From positions 1 through 41,727 of the forward strand of contig CAKKPG010000074.1 of NCBI GenBank assembly GCA_919901555.1: a stretch of 41,727 nucleotides of DNA, written 5' to 3'. Position numbers and translations under genes: made by a program. This stretch comes from Nitrospiria bacterium (GTDB lineage Bacteria; Nitrospirota; UBA9217). Numbering within the stretch: position 1 is the first letter of the stretch; each line of letters begins with the position of its first letter. Under the pieces are notes generated by a model. It was given only the letters and a program-made list of their open reading frames with translations, did not search any database and was not told the DNA's origin. Below, piece after piece: positions 34,604-41,727 of this stretch.

Positions 34604-34936
34604 TTACTTCGCCTTCTGAGCGTCGTGCTTTTCTTTATAGATGTGCCTGCTTGCCCGGTCCTGCTCCCTCTGCAGCTTCTTCCGCTCCAGCGGCGTGAGC
34701 TTCCCGTCGGCCTTCATCCGCTCCTCGTCCTGCTTGATCCTGGCCTGCTCCCGCTCAAGCCTCCCGGCTTCGCGGGGCGTCAGCTCGCCGCTCTTTACAC
34801 CCTGATTGACCCTCTTCTCCTGGCGCTGCTCCCGCTTCCGGACTACCGGGTCATTGGTGCTGCCCGCATAGAGGACCCCTGACAGCAATACCAGCGCTGC
34901 CGCACTTGCACAGACCTTCACGATAAATCCGCTCAT
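34604..34936 (-). CDS. Small exported helical protein
   Basis: The 110-residue product has a signal peptide (about 1-24, ending V-L-Y-A) and a very charged mature part. Two related helical units can be seen: S-G-E-L-T-P-R-E-A-G-R-L-E-R-E-Q and D-G-K-L-T-P-L-E-R-K-K-L-Q-R-E-Q. This repeated L-T-P-x-E pattern occurs in small periplasmic proteins of several Proteobacteria with no assigned function. GGAGG lies five bases before the ATG at 34936. It is probably monocistronic, with its own terminator. Confidence 0.7.
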   Translation of the reverse strand: MSGFIVKVCASAAALVLLSGVLYAGSTNDPVVRKREQRQEKRVNQGVKSGELTPREAGRLEREQARIKQDEERMKADGKLTPLERKKLQREQDRASRHIYKEKHDAQKAK

Positions 34937-35071
34937 TTCCGCCTCCCTGGCTTGTGACTTTGCTGCTTCTGAAAGCAAATTTTAACAAAAGCGGCTGCAG
35001 TGTCAAGGTAATAATACGCGGGGCGGACAGGGAATGCAACACCCGTTCATTCGCCAAGCCGGCCCAGATCC

Positions 35072-36613
35072 TTAATGCTTCATTTCTTTTTCAGCGTACC
35101 AGTTCCGCAATTCCTTCTTGAGGATCTTGCCCGTGGCGTTCCTCGGCAGCTCGTCGGTAAAAAGGAAGCGCCGGGGGATCTTGTAATGGGCCACGTGTTC
35201 CGACAGGAACTCCCGCAGCGCCTTGGGGGTCGCCTGCTTGCCGTCGTTCAGCACCACGTACATGATGGGAAGCTCTTTCTCCTCGTCATGGAGGACGCCG
35301 ATCATGGCGCAGTCCTTGACCGACGGATGACGATAGAGCACTTCTTCGACCTCGTAGGGGTACACGTTCAGACCGTCAACGATGATCATGTCCTTCTTCC
35401 GGTCGATGATCCTGATGTAGCCGTCGGCATCGAGGGCGGCGATGTCGCCCGTGTAGAGCCAGCCGTCCTTGATGGTCTTTGCCGTGTCCTCGGGCCGGTT
35501 CAAATATCCGCGCATCACGCTCGGGCCCTTGACGATGAGCTCGCCCGGCGTTTCCGGCGGCAGGGGGAGGCCGTTGTCGTCGACGACGTTGACCTCAACG
35601 CCGGGGAGCGGAAGGCCCACCGTGCCCGGCTTGTTCTTTCCCTTCTCAAAAGGGTTGATGGAGACGACGGGAGAGGCCTCGGTGAGGCCATAGCCTTCGA
35701 GGAGCGGCACCTTGAAGGCGCCCTCGAATTCCCGGATGACCCTCACCGGAAGCGGCGCGGCGCCGGAGATGCAAAGCCGCAGGTTCAGGAGGAGCTTTAT
35801 GAAGAAGGGCATGTCTTTTTCGGCCAGGATCTTGTACACCGTGGGGATGGCCACGAAAAGCGTGATCCGGTCCACGATGAGACTTTTCACCACCCGCGAA
35901 AAAGGCCGGACCGACGGCAGGAGCGAGATCGCAGCGCCGGAAAGGAGCGGGAGGATCACGCAGACCGTGTAGGTGAAGGAGTGGAACAGGGGCAGGAACA
36001 CGACAAAGCGGTCCTTGTTCGTCACGCGTATGACCGCCGTCGCGGCGAGTGCGTTGGAAATGAAGTTCCGGTGGGTGAGCAGCGCGCCCTTCGGCCGCCC
36101 CGTGGTGCCCGACGTGTAGAGAATGGTCGACACGTCGTCTGCCGAGTTCCGGGAAAAGGTGACGCTGCAGTCAGGGACCAGTCCCGCGGCAGCGGTCTCG
36201 GAGAGGCTGAAAAACGAGCATGACCCCGCCTCCCGGAGTTTTGCAACGGTACCGGAGCAGTCGCCGTCGTAAAAGCACGTCGCCACGCCGGCATCGACGA
36301 GGATAAAATTGATCTCTTCATGGGTGAGCAGGGTGTTGAGGGGCAGGACAATTCCGCCCGCACGGATGATGCCGAAGTACGCCGCGATGTAGTGCGGGCA
36401 GTTGTGGCAGAGGATGGCCACGCGGTCGCCCTTCTGCATGCCCCGGCCCAGGAGAAAGGACGCATACACGTCGGCGAGGTGGTCGATGTCCCTGAACCTG
36501 AATTTTTTACCGTTGAATTTTATGAACGTCTTGCGGGGAGTAAGAGCTGCCCGCCTTTTGAGGATCTGGTCGAGGGGAATGAGGTCTTGTATCATAATGC
36601 ATAAACATACCAT
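35072..36613 (-). CDS. Long-chain acyl-CoA ligase family (AMP-binding)
   Basis: The 513-residue enzyme should activate a carboxylic acid, probably a fatty acid, to its CoA thioester through an acyl-adenylate. The P-loop I-L-Y-T-S-G-T-T-G-R-P-K-G is at 164-176 and G-Y-G-L-T-E-A-S-P near 305. W-L-Y-T-G-D, D-R-K-K-D-M-I and the C-terminal R-N-A-T-G-K-I-L-K (catalytic Lys) are all present. The ATG at 36613 and a later ATG at 36595 are both possible, as neither has a clear ribosome binding site. The substrate chain length cannot be read from the sequence. Confidence 0.88.
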   Translation of the reverse strand: MVCLCIMIQDLIPLDQILKRRAALTPRKTFIKFNGKKFRFRDIDHLADVYASFLLGRGMQKGDRVAILCHNCPHYIAAYFGIIRAGGIVLPLNTLLTHEEINFILVDAGVATCFYDGDCSGTVAKLREAGSCSFFSLSETAAAGLVPDCSVTFSRNSADDVSTILYTSGTTGRPKGALLTHRNFISNALAATAVIRVTNKDRFVVFLPLFHSFTYTVCVILPLLSGAAISLLPSVRPFSRVVKSLIVDRITLFVAIPTVYKILAEKDMPFFIKLLLNLRLCISGAAPLPVRVIREFEGAFKVPLLEGYGLTEASPVVSINPFEKGKNKPGTVGLPLPGVEVNVVDDNGLPLPPETPGELIVKGPSVMRGYLNRPEDTAKTIKDGWLYTGDIAALDADGYIRIIDRKKDMIIVDGLNVYPYEVEEVLYRHPSVKDCAMIGVLHDEEKELPIMYVVLNDGKQATPKALREFLSEHVAHYKIPRRFLFTDELPRNATGKILKKELRNWYAEKEMKH

Positions 36614-36776
36614 ACTTTTGTCGCAAAAGGGAAGGGGAAAAATGAGGCCGCCGGGCGTTTCCGATCAGGCAGGGAGCGCATATCAGCGACGCTGCATCAT
36701 TTGTAACATGCGCTGCGCACCGGGGAAAAGACGGCTCGTTTCCGGGCGGCCCGCGGCCGTCAACAACGCCGGCTTC

Positions 36777-36805
36777 TTGACAATATACAGGATATGTTCT
36801 ATCTT
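36777..36805 (+). promoter_or_regulatory. Sigma70 promoter of tpx
   Basis: TTGACA (36777-36782) and TATCTT (36800-36805) are 17 bases apart. The leader to the tpx start is about 70 bases. Confidence 0.6.
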
Positions 36806-36880
36806 AATTGTAGGAGCGGTGTTTTTCCGGCATGACCAGGAAGGGGTTCGCGACGACACATGCCGGGAAGGAGGTGGCAC

Positions 36881-37417
36881 ATGATGAAAGAGAGAACAGG
36901 TATCGTTACGATCCACGGCAGGCCGCTCACGCTCGTCGGGCCCGAGCTGCAGGTCGGGGAGAAGGCTCCCGACTTTACCGTCCTCGACGGCGAAGTGAAC
37001 GAAGTGCGGTTCGGTGATTTCAGGGGAAAGATCAAGGTCATCAGCGTGACGCCGTCACTGGACACGCCGGTGTGCGATCTGCAGGCGCGGAGGTTCAACC
37101 ATGAGGCCGCATCCTTGCCCGAAGATGTGGTCGTGCTCAACATCAGCATGGATCTTCCCTTCGCGATCGTCCGGTTTTGCGCCACGGCCGGGATCGACCG
37201 GGCAAAGGCCCTTTCGGACCATCGCGACGCGTCCTTCGGGACGGCTTACGGCGTGCTGCTCAAGGAACTGCGGCTCCTGGCCCGTTCGGTTTTCATCGTG
37301 GACAAGGATGACGTTATCCGGTACATCGAGCTCGTTCCCGAGATGACGAACCATCCGGACTACGACAAGGCGCTCGGCGCGCTCGGAAAAATGGTCGGGA
37401 CCGCGAAGGCCGCGTGA
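36881..37417 (+). CDS. tpx: Thiol peroxidase (Tpx)
   Basis: The 178-residue peroxiredoxin reduces hydrogen peroxide and organic hydroperoxides with thioredoxin. The peroxidatic C65 lies in S-L-D-T-P-V-C and the resolving C100 in I-V-R-F-C; their spacing matches atypical two-Cys Tpx enzymes. I-S-M-D-L-P-F-A is also typical. The start at 36881 has AAGGAGG six bases upstream; a second ATG follows at once. It is one of the few plus-strand genes here and has its own promoter. Confidence 0.92.
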   Translation: MMKERTGIVTIHGRPLTLVGPELQVGEKAPDFTVLDGEVNEVRFGDFRGKIKVISVTPSLDTPVCDLQARRFNHEAASLPEDVVVLNISMDLPFAIVRFCATAGIDRAKALSDHRDASFGTAYGVLLKELRLLARSVFIVDKDDVIRYIELVPEMTNHPDYDKALGALGKMVGTAKAA

Positions 37418-37424
37418 GGACCCT

Positions 37425-37468
37425 TAGGCGCTTACGCCTATTACATCGACAAAAGATTGTCGATCTTT
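37425..37468 (+). terminator. Tandem hairpins after tpx
   Basis: TAGGCG-CTTA-CGCCTA (37425-37440) is followed by ATCGACAA-AAGA-TTGTCGAT (37445-37464) and CTTTGA. The T-run is weak, but two hairpins just after the tpx stop suggest transcript ending. Confidence 0.45.
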
Positions 37469-37497
37469 GAATCGAATTCAAAACAAAAAGACGAGTA

Positions 37498-37606
37498 ATT
37501 TTCTCGCAAAGACGCCAAGCTCGCAAAGAGAGGCCAATTGATTCGTTTTTTAAACCCAAGACTTAAAGGTTTTCTTGGCGTCCTTTGCGGCTTTGCGAGA
37601 GACGCC
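37498..37606. repeat. Inverted pair of a dispersed repeat
   Basis: TTTCTCGCAAAGACGCCAAG with GCTCGCAAAGAGA (37500-37531) and TTTCTTGGCGTCCTTTGCGG with CTTTGCGAGAGA (37570-37602) are inverted copies of a common intergenic repeat. A piece of another (CTCCGTGGCTCCGTGAC) follows near 37701. The 37418-37737 gap contains these and no gene. Confidence 0.7.
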
Positions 37607-37737
37607 TTTAGCTTTTATCTTTTGGTTCCGGCTTGTCCGGGTTAGGGAAGAAGGACGAATTTTTTCTTCTGTCATCCCTCCTCTCTCGTCCATCCCTGAT
37701 GTTCTCCGTGGCTCCGTGACGCTGCGGCAAAACGAAA

Positions 37738-38388
37738 TCAGTACCCCGTCATCGAAAAATGCATGAAATCCTTCTGTCTGCCCGCGATCTCGCCGCCCCA
37801 GCGGAGCCCCATGGACGTGAAGGCCCGCACAATATCACCGCCCCTTTCCAGCGTTCCCCGTACGCCGGGCCGCCACTCACCGCCCCGCACGAGCCTGCAT
37901 CGGGGGCCGAACTCGAGGCAGTGGTCGTAAAGGCCGTTCAGCTCCGGGTTGATGTCGACGGCCGTTCCGTAGGAATGGTTGCTGAACCCCGTGCGGTTGC
38001 CGGCGCCGTCCACGGGCCCCCGCGACCTGATAACGCGGTACCCGACGACCTCAAAGACCGGCGCCCCGCTCCGCACAAGGCCCTCGAGGGCGGCGCGCAC
38101 CTGTGGCGCGATTTTGCAGCACAGGAAGAAGGGCTCCAGGGGAGGAACAGCAACGCGCTCCTGGTCTTCCCTGCACACCGTGCAGCCCGTCGCGGGATCG
38201 ACCTCGTCCCCGGCGAGTTCGCTGTAGGGGTGGCTCACGGTCCTGGCATCGACGCTCCGCCTCAGCGCCACGCTCCAGCGCTGCGTCTCGTAGGTGCAGG
38301 CGGCCGGGAGCGGACGCTCATCGGCAAAGCCCCTCCCGGCATGGAACAGAGCGAGGATGCCGAGGGTCACGGCAATGACGTTTCCCAT
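37738..38388 (-). CDS. M15-family D-Ala-D-Ala carboxypeptidase-like protein
   Basis: The 216-residue protein has a signal peptide (about 1-22, ending G-F-A). It carries a peptidase M15 domain with zinc ligands H138 and D145 in N-H-S-Y-G-T-A-V-D-I-N and H210 in D-F-M-H-F-S. It should trim peptidoglycan peptides in the periplasm. Several Cys (31, 69, 72, 90, 91, 157, 164) may form disulfides. There is no clear ribosome binding site; the start is 13 bases after the stop of the small gene upstream, which suggests coupling. Confidence 0.82.
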   Translation of the reverse strand: MGNVIAVTLGILALFHAGRGFADERPLPAACTYETQRWSVALRRSVDARTVSHPYSELAGDEVDPATGCTVCREDQERVAVPPLEPFFLCCKIAPQVRAALEGLVRSGAPVFEVVGYRVIRSRGPVDGAGNRTGFSNHSYGTAVDINPELNGLYDHCLEFGPRCRLVRGGEWRPGVRGTLERGGDIVRAFTSMGLRWGGEIAGRQKDFMHFSMTGY

Positions 38389-38400
38389 GAAGCAACTGTA

Positions 38401-38568
38401 TCAGGACCGGTCCTGTTTGTCAAAACATCGGTGGTAATCCCTCAGTGACGGGGATACATGAGCAGGGGGCAGCAGCCTTGAGCGATAGACGCGCTTTTCA
38501 GTGCCCCGCAGATCACGGTAAAACCACAGCGCGAGCAGGACATCATCGTCCGCACCGTCACGCTCCAC
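38401..38568 (-). CDS. Small unnamed protein between the CsgG-like and M15 genes
   Basis: A minus-strand frame ending at TGA 38401-38403 encodes a protein-like sequence. From the only in-frame conventional start, GTG 38568, it would have 55 residues, including A-L-W-F-Y-R-D-L-R-G-T-E-K-R-V-Y. Coding-like sequence continues upstream in the same frame (I-A-T-R-F-D-E-K-Q-R-I-V-I-K-P-F) to about 38640 with no ATG, GTG or TTG. The true start may therefore be lost by a frameshift or be non-standard. No family is recognised. Confidence 0.45.
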   Translation of the reverse strand: MERDGADDDVLLALWFYRDLRGTEKRVYRSRLLPPAHVSPSLRDYHRCFDKQDRS

Positions 38569-38645
38569 AATGCCCTGACCGTTCCGAAAGGGCTTGATGA
38601 CGATACGCTGCTTTTCGTCAAACCGGGTTGCGATGCCGAGAACCC

Positions 38646-39341
38646 CTAAGGCATGAAATCGTGCACTGCTTCCTGCGCTGCCGCCTCGGCCAGCTTGTCG
38701 AACAGGGCGTAGACGTTCCGGATCTCGTACTCCCCTTCGCGCATGCCGAAGCTCCGCGTCACGGAGCGGCTCCAGACGACCTCGCCCGTGGCAACGGATA
38801 TCATCCGCAGGCTGAAGCCGATGGAGGCGTTGTACTTCTCCACGGTGTACGTGCGCTTCTCCGCCGGGACGTTCAGGAAGTTCGACGTCCGGTCGCCCGG
38901 GGGCAGCGGGATCCCCTGCCCCCGCTCGCGCTCGTAGCGGTACTCCATGGGCGTGGACTCGTGCTGGAAGCCGGTGATCTCGCCCGCGAGCACGGCGTCG
39001 GCGCCCATGAGCCTGCCCGCTTCCTTGGCCGTCTTCTCATCGAGCGCGCCGGCCTGGCCCAGCGCCACCTCGCGGAGCGCGCGGTCTATCTGGCTCCGCT
39101 CCACCAGCTCGAACCGCCCCGTCTTCATGAGCTCCGACGTGAGCAGGCCGAGGACGCGGCCCGGCGCCTCCTTGCTTTCGGTATGGTTCTGGAACTCCAT
39201 CACCGCCAGCCTGCGGATCCCCGCGGCCTTCACCGGCTGCTTTGCGCAGCCCTTGAACACGAGGGCGTCCGGGAGCTGCGGCTGCATCATGCAGCCTTCA
39301 AGAAGAACCAACGCGCAGATGATGCCGAAAGTACGCTTCAT
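38646..39341 (-). CDS. CsgG-like lipoprotein
   Basis: The 231-residue product has a lipoprotein signal (L-L-E-G-C, Cys17). It shows the CsgG-type core pattern: R-R-L-A-V-M-E-F-Q-N, then G-L-L-T-S-E-L-M-K-T-G-R-F-E-L-V-E-R, and G-A-D-A-V-L-A-G-E-I. CsgG proteins form outer-membrane secretion channels for curli; many relatives have unknown roles. No curli subunit gene is present here. The ATG at 39341 has GAGGAG eight bases upstream; an earlier ATG is less likely. Confidence 0.8.
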   Translation of the reverse strand: MKRTFGIICALVLLEGCMMQPQLPDALVFKGCAKQPVKAAGIRRLAVMEFQNHTESKEAPGRVLGLLTSELMKTGRFELVERSQIDRALREVALGQAGALDEKTAKEAGRLMGADAVLAGEITGFQHESTPMEYRYERERGQGIPLPPGDRTSNFLNVPAEKRTYTVEKYNASIGFSLRMISVATGEVVWSRSVTRSFGMREGEYEIRNVYALFDKLAEAAAQEAVHDFMP

Positions 39342-39403
39342 TATTTTTCTCCTCATGATTGCGGTTTTAAAATTCGTGCAATTCGCGTTCCTGGTCCCTG
39401 TCT

Positions 39404-41727
39404 TCAGTAGTTCCGGTACACCGGGACAAAGAACACCTTGACCCGCACCTTATCGTCGGCGCGTTCGTACACGAACAGCCTCAGCAGGAACGAGAAGAAC
39501 ACGTCCTCCCGCTCGCCCGTGGTCTTTTCATATTCCACAAGGGGCTGGAGCATGAACTTCGTGGACGTGGGCGTGGTCTCGGTGCGGTAGAGCCACCACA
39601 GCACCGACGTGACGGAATGGTATGGGTCCTCTTCGTGGTAGAAGAGCCTCCAGAGCAGGGAATACTGGACCCTCCCGGAGGGATACCGCTCATAGTGAAA
39701 CAGCGGGAACAGGGTGAACGAACTCCGGCCGCCGTCTTTGGCGCCGTACCACAACACGGGGAAAAGAACGAAGCGCCTGGCCTTTCCGCCGTCACTTGAC
39801 CAGTAGAACGGCGGCACAAGGGACCACGCGCTGTCTCCGCGGTAGGAATGGAAATACACCGGCGCGAACATGGAGAAGCCGCTGCTGCCGTCATCGGACC
39901 TGCGCACGTAGGTATTGAAGACGAGCGTGCTGCTCCCGGCAGGTGAGGCCGACCGGTAGAAGAAGGGAAACACAAAGGTGCGCGTTACATTCCGGTCCTG
40001 CTCCACGCTTCGGTAATAGAGGGGAAAGAACAGGAAGCTGCTGCGCCTGCCGCGCTCCGACCAGTACGTGTTGAGGAACCACGTATTCGTTCCATCGAGC
40101 CCGGAGGAGCGGTAGAAGAAGGGCAGCACGAAGGTGGTCGTGCGGTCGTGGGTGACGTTCCGGTAGTAGAGCGGAAAGAACGCAAAGGTGTTGCCGTCGG
40201 CCTCGCTGGACCAATACGTATTCAGGACAAGGTTCCTGCTCTCGCCTCCGTAGGCCGAGTGATAGAAGAGCGGGAACACGTAGAACCGGCTCCCCTCCCG
40301 CGACCGTGACGTGTGGAACAGCGGGAAGAAGGTAAAGTCCGCGCCCTCCGCCGAGCTGCCCCAGAACAGGGGCGGCACCACGGTGCGCGAACCCCAGGGC
40401 CGTTCGAAATGCCAGTACAGCGGGAAGACCACGGTGTTTGACGCAAGGGGATCGCGGTTCTTCCAGAACAGCGGGAACACCGCCGTCGTTGAATAATCGG
40501 GCCCCTTGCTGTGGTAGAACAGCGGCAGCACGCGCATGGACGTCTCTTCCGGCCCGGAGCCGAAGCTCACCAAGGGCCAGAGGAAGTGGTGGGACCGGAA
40601 GTTGGCGATGCGGTCGTACTCGTAGCTGTAGGGCCAGACCCGGAGCTTTCTCTTGTCCGGCGTTTCTTCCGAGGCGATGATCGGCCAGAGCACGGTGGTG
40701 TAGCGCCGGCGCTCGGCCTCGTCATAGCTCGTATAGTAAATGGGGAACGCCTTGGTGAAGATCACAAAGGGGAACAGGCTGTTCCACCGGCTTTTGCTGT
40801 CGGCCTTGTCCGTCGTCTTCCTGAGCAGGAGCGGCCAGATGGTCGTAACGGCCTTGTCCTTGTCCTCCTCAAAGGAGTACCACGGCAGGGCGTCGCGCCG
40901 GGTAAGGTCCGGCGAGGTGTAGCTCCGGTAGATGCGGCCGAGAAATGCGCCCTCCTCCACCGGGCCGTCCTTGGTGTAGATATAAATCGGCCAGAGCACG
41001 CTCCGGTACGCGGTCTTGCGCTCTTCGTTCTTCTCCGAATAGTAGAGCCAGAAGAAGGAGCGCTTTTCCGTGCGGTCCTCCTCCTTCTTCGAGATGTAGA
41101 GCGGCCAGACCACCGAGGTGTACCGCGTGTCCTCTCTGCTGTTTTCACGGTGGTAGTAGAAAGGCCAAAGGAACGACGTCTGCTTCGTGCCGTCCAGTCC
41201 CTTCTGCCACACGAAGAAGGGCCAGAGGAGCGATGTATAGGACGTGTCGCGCGTCTCGTTCCCGCGGTGATAGTAGAGTGGCCAAAGCACGGTGAGCCTG
41301 CGCGTCAACGTGCCCCCCCGGGCGTCGCTGGTGGACGTGAAGAAGGGGAAGAACTTTACGCTGTCGTAGTCCTTTGCATGGCGCTCGAAGTACGTGGGAA
41401 ATGCGTACGTGAGAGACGAGCCTCCGCCGCGGGAATAAAAGTAGAACGGAAGCAGGGTGTTCACGTACGCTCCATGGTCCGTGGTGCGCGTGAAGAACGT
41501 GGGAAAGACGTAGAGCGCCCGTCCTGCGCCCTTTTTGGTGAAGTAATAGAAGGGCAGGAAGGTGTTCAATCGGTCGCCCGACTCTTTTTGGGACGAGAGG
41601 TAGGTGGGGAAAATGTAGACCAGGCGGTTGTTCCCTTGGCCCCGGGAATAGTAGAGCGGCAGGAAACCATGATACGGCACGCCCTGCTTCGTTCCCCACA
41701 GAACGTTCGGGAAAATATACCGGGACT
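39404..41727 (-). CDS. Very large aromatic-repeat protein, possible outer-membrane beta barrel (5' end outside window)
   Basis: The frame is open to the right edge, so at least 770 residues are encoded and the start is missing. The protein consists of more than 35 short units, each with an aromatic-Pro-Leu/Phe-aromatic-aromatic core such as F-F-P-L-Y-Y-R, L-W-P-L-Y-Y-H or V-L-P-F-F-Y-R. The units are 15-25 residues apart and separated by Gly/Ser/Asp-rich turns. It ends F-F-V-P-V-Y-R-N-Y, an aromatic C-terminus like that of outer-membrane barrels. The repeats suggest alternating beta strands. I recognise no named family and assign no function. The CsgG-like gene follows 62 bases downstream. 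Confidence 0.8.
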   Translation of the reverse strand, partial: SRYIFPNVLWGTKQGVPYHGFLPLYYSRGQGNNRLVYIFPTYLSSQKESGDRLNTFLPFYYFTKKGAGRALYVFPTFFTRTTDHGAYVNTLLPFYFYSRGGGSSLTYAFPTYFERHAKDYDSVKFFPFFTSTSDARGGTLTRRLTVLWPLYYHRGNETRDTSYTSLLWPFFVWQKGLDGTKQTSFLWPFYYHRENSREDTRYTSVVWPLYISKKEEDRTEKRSFFWLYYSEKNEERKTAYRSVLWPIYIYTKDGPVEEGAFLGRIYRSYTSPDLTRRDALPWYSFEEDKDKAVTTIWPLLLRKTTDKADSKSRWNSLFPFVIFTKAFPIYYTSYDEAERRRYTTVLWPIIASEETPDKRKLRVWPYSYEYDRIANFRSHHFLWPLVSFGSGPEETSMRVLPLFYHSKGPDYSTTAVFPLFWKNRDPLASNTVVFPLYWHFERPWGSRTVVPPLFWGSSAEGADFTFFPLFHTSRSREGSRFYVFPLFYHSAYGGESRNLVLNTYWSSEADGNTFAFFPLYYRNVTHDRTTTFVLPFFYRSSGLDGTNTWFLNTYWSERGRRSSFLFFPLYYRSVEQDRNVTRTFVFPFFYRSASPAGSSTLVFNTYVRRSDDGSSGFSMFAPVYFHSYRGDSAWSLVPPFYWSSDGGKARRFVLFPVLWYGAKDGGRSSFTLFPLFHYERYPSGRVQYSLLWRLFYHEEDPYHSVTSVLWWLYRTETTPTSTKFMLQPLVEYEKTTGEREDVFFSFLLRLFVYERADDKVRVKVFFVPVYRNY

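Overview
The window comes from a GC-rich bacterium that handles sulfur compounds through the dissimilatory sulfate reduction pathway. The main evidence is a contiguous, co-oriented run of adk, sat, aprBA, qmoABC, a CBS-domain gene and a membrane pyrophosphatase gene. This set is typical of sulfate-reducing Desulfobacterota and of Thermodesulfovibrio-like Nitrospirota; the sequence alone does not let me choose between them. The DNA is rich in short dispersed palindromic repeats, some of which lie in frame inside genes. Almost all genes are on the minus strand; only an HD-domain gene and tpx are on the plus strand.

Left end (1-5844): a defence-type region. It holds the first codons of a gene leaving the window, a broken panC 5' fragment joined to a truncated MNT-type nucleotidyltransferase gene, that gene's small partner, and a type III restriction-modification pair (mod, res). 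A 427-bp AT-rich spacer between res and mod carries a near-perfect sigma70 promoter and several perfect palindromes. Then comes a eukaryote-like NADP isocitrate dehydrogenase gene and, directly upstream of it, a deleted remnant of guaA. The last 158 bp of this remnant are identical to the intact guaA about 9.8 kb away.

Middle left (7439-16615): one apparent minus-strand operon of eight genes. In order of transcription they encode a substrate-binding protein fused to an OmpA domain, a VWA lipoprotein, a second substrate-binding/OmpA fusion, a membrane-anchored coiled-coil protein, a TelA-family protein, a third substrate-binding protein related to the one found near urea carboxylase genes, a permease and an ATPase. 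I know of no described system with this composition, and it is my main candidate for a new one.

Middle (16935-21005): intact guaA, two HD-domain proteins (both with promoters so close to the start codon that the mRNAs should be nearly leaderless), and a YkgJ-type cysteine-cluster protein.

Right centre (21278-33580): the sulfate energy module. Sat makes APS and pyrophosphate, AprBA reduces APS to sulfite and AMP, QmoABC brings electrons from menaquinol, HppA uses the pyrophosphate to pump ions, and adenylate kinase recycles the AMP. A two-CBS protein between qmoC and hppA could sense adenylates.

Right end (33792-41727): rdgB, a small exported helical protein, an AMP-binding acyl-CoA ligase, tpx, and a cell-envelope group: an M15 peptidase, a small unnamed gene, a CsgG-like lipoprotein and a very large protein made of aromatic Pro-containing repeats that runs off the right edge. 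I found no rRNA, tRNA, CRISPR array or transposase gene.
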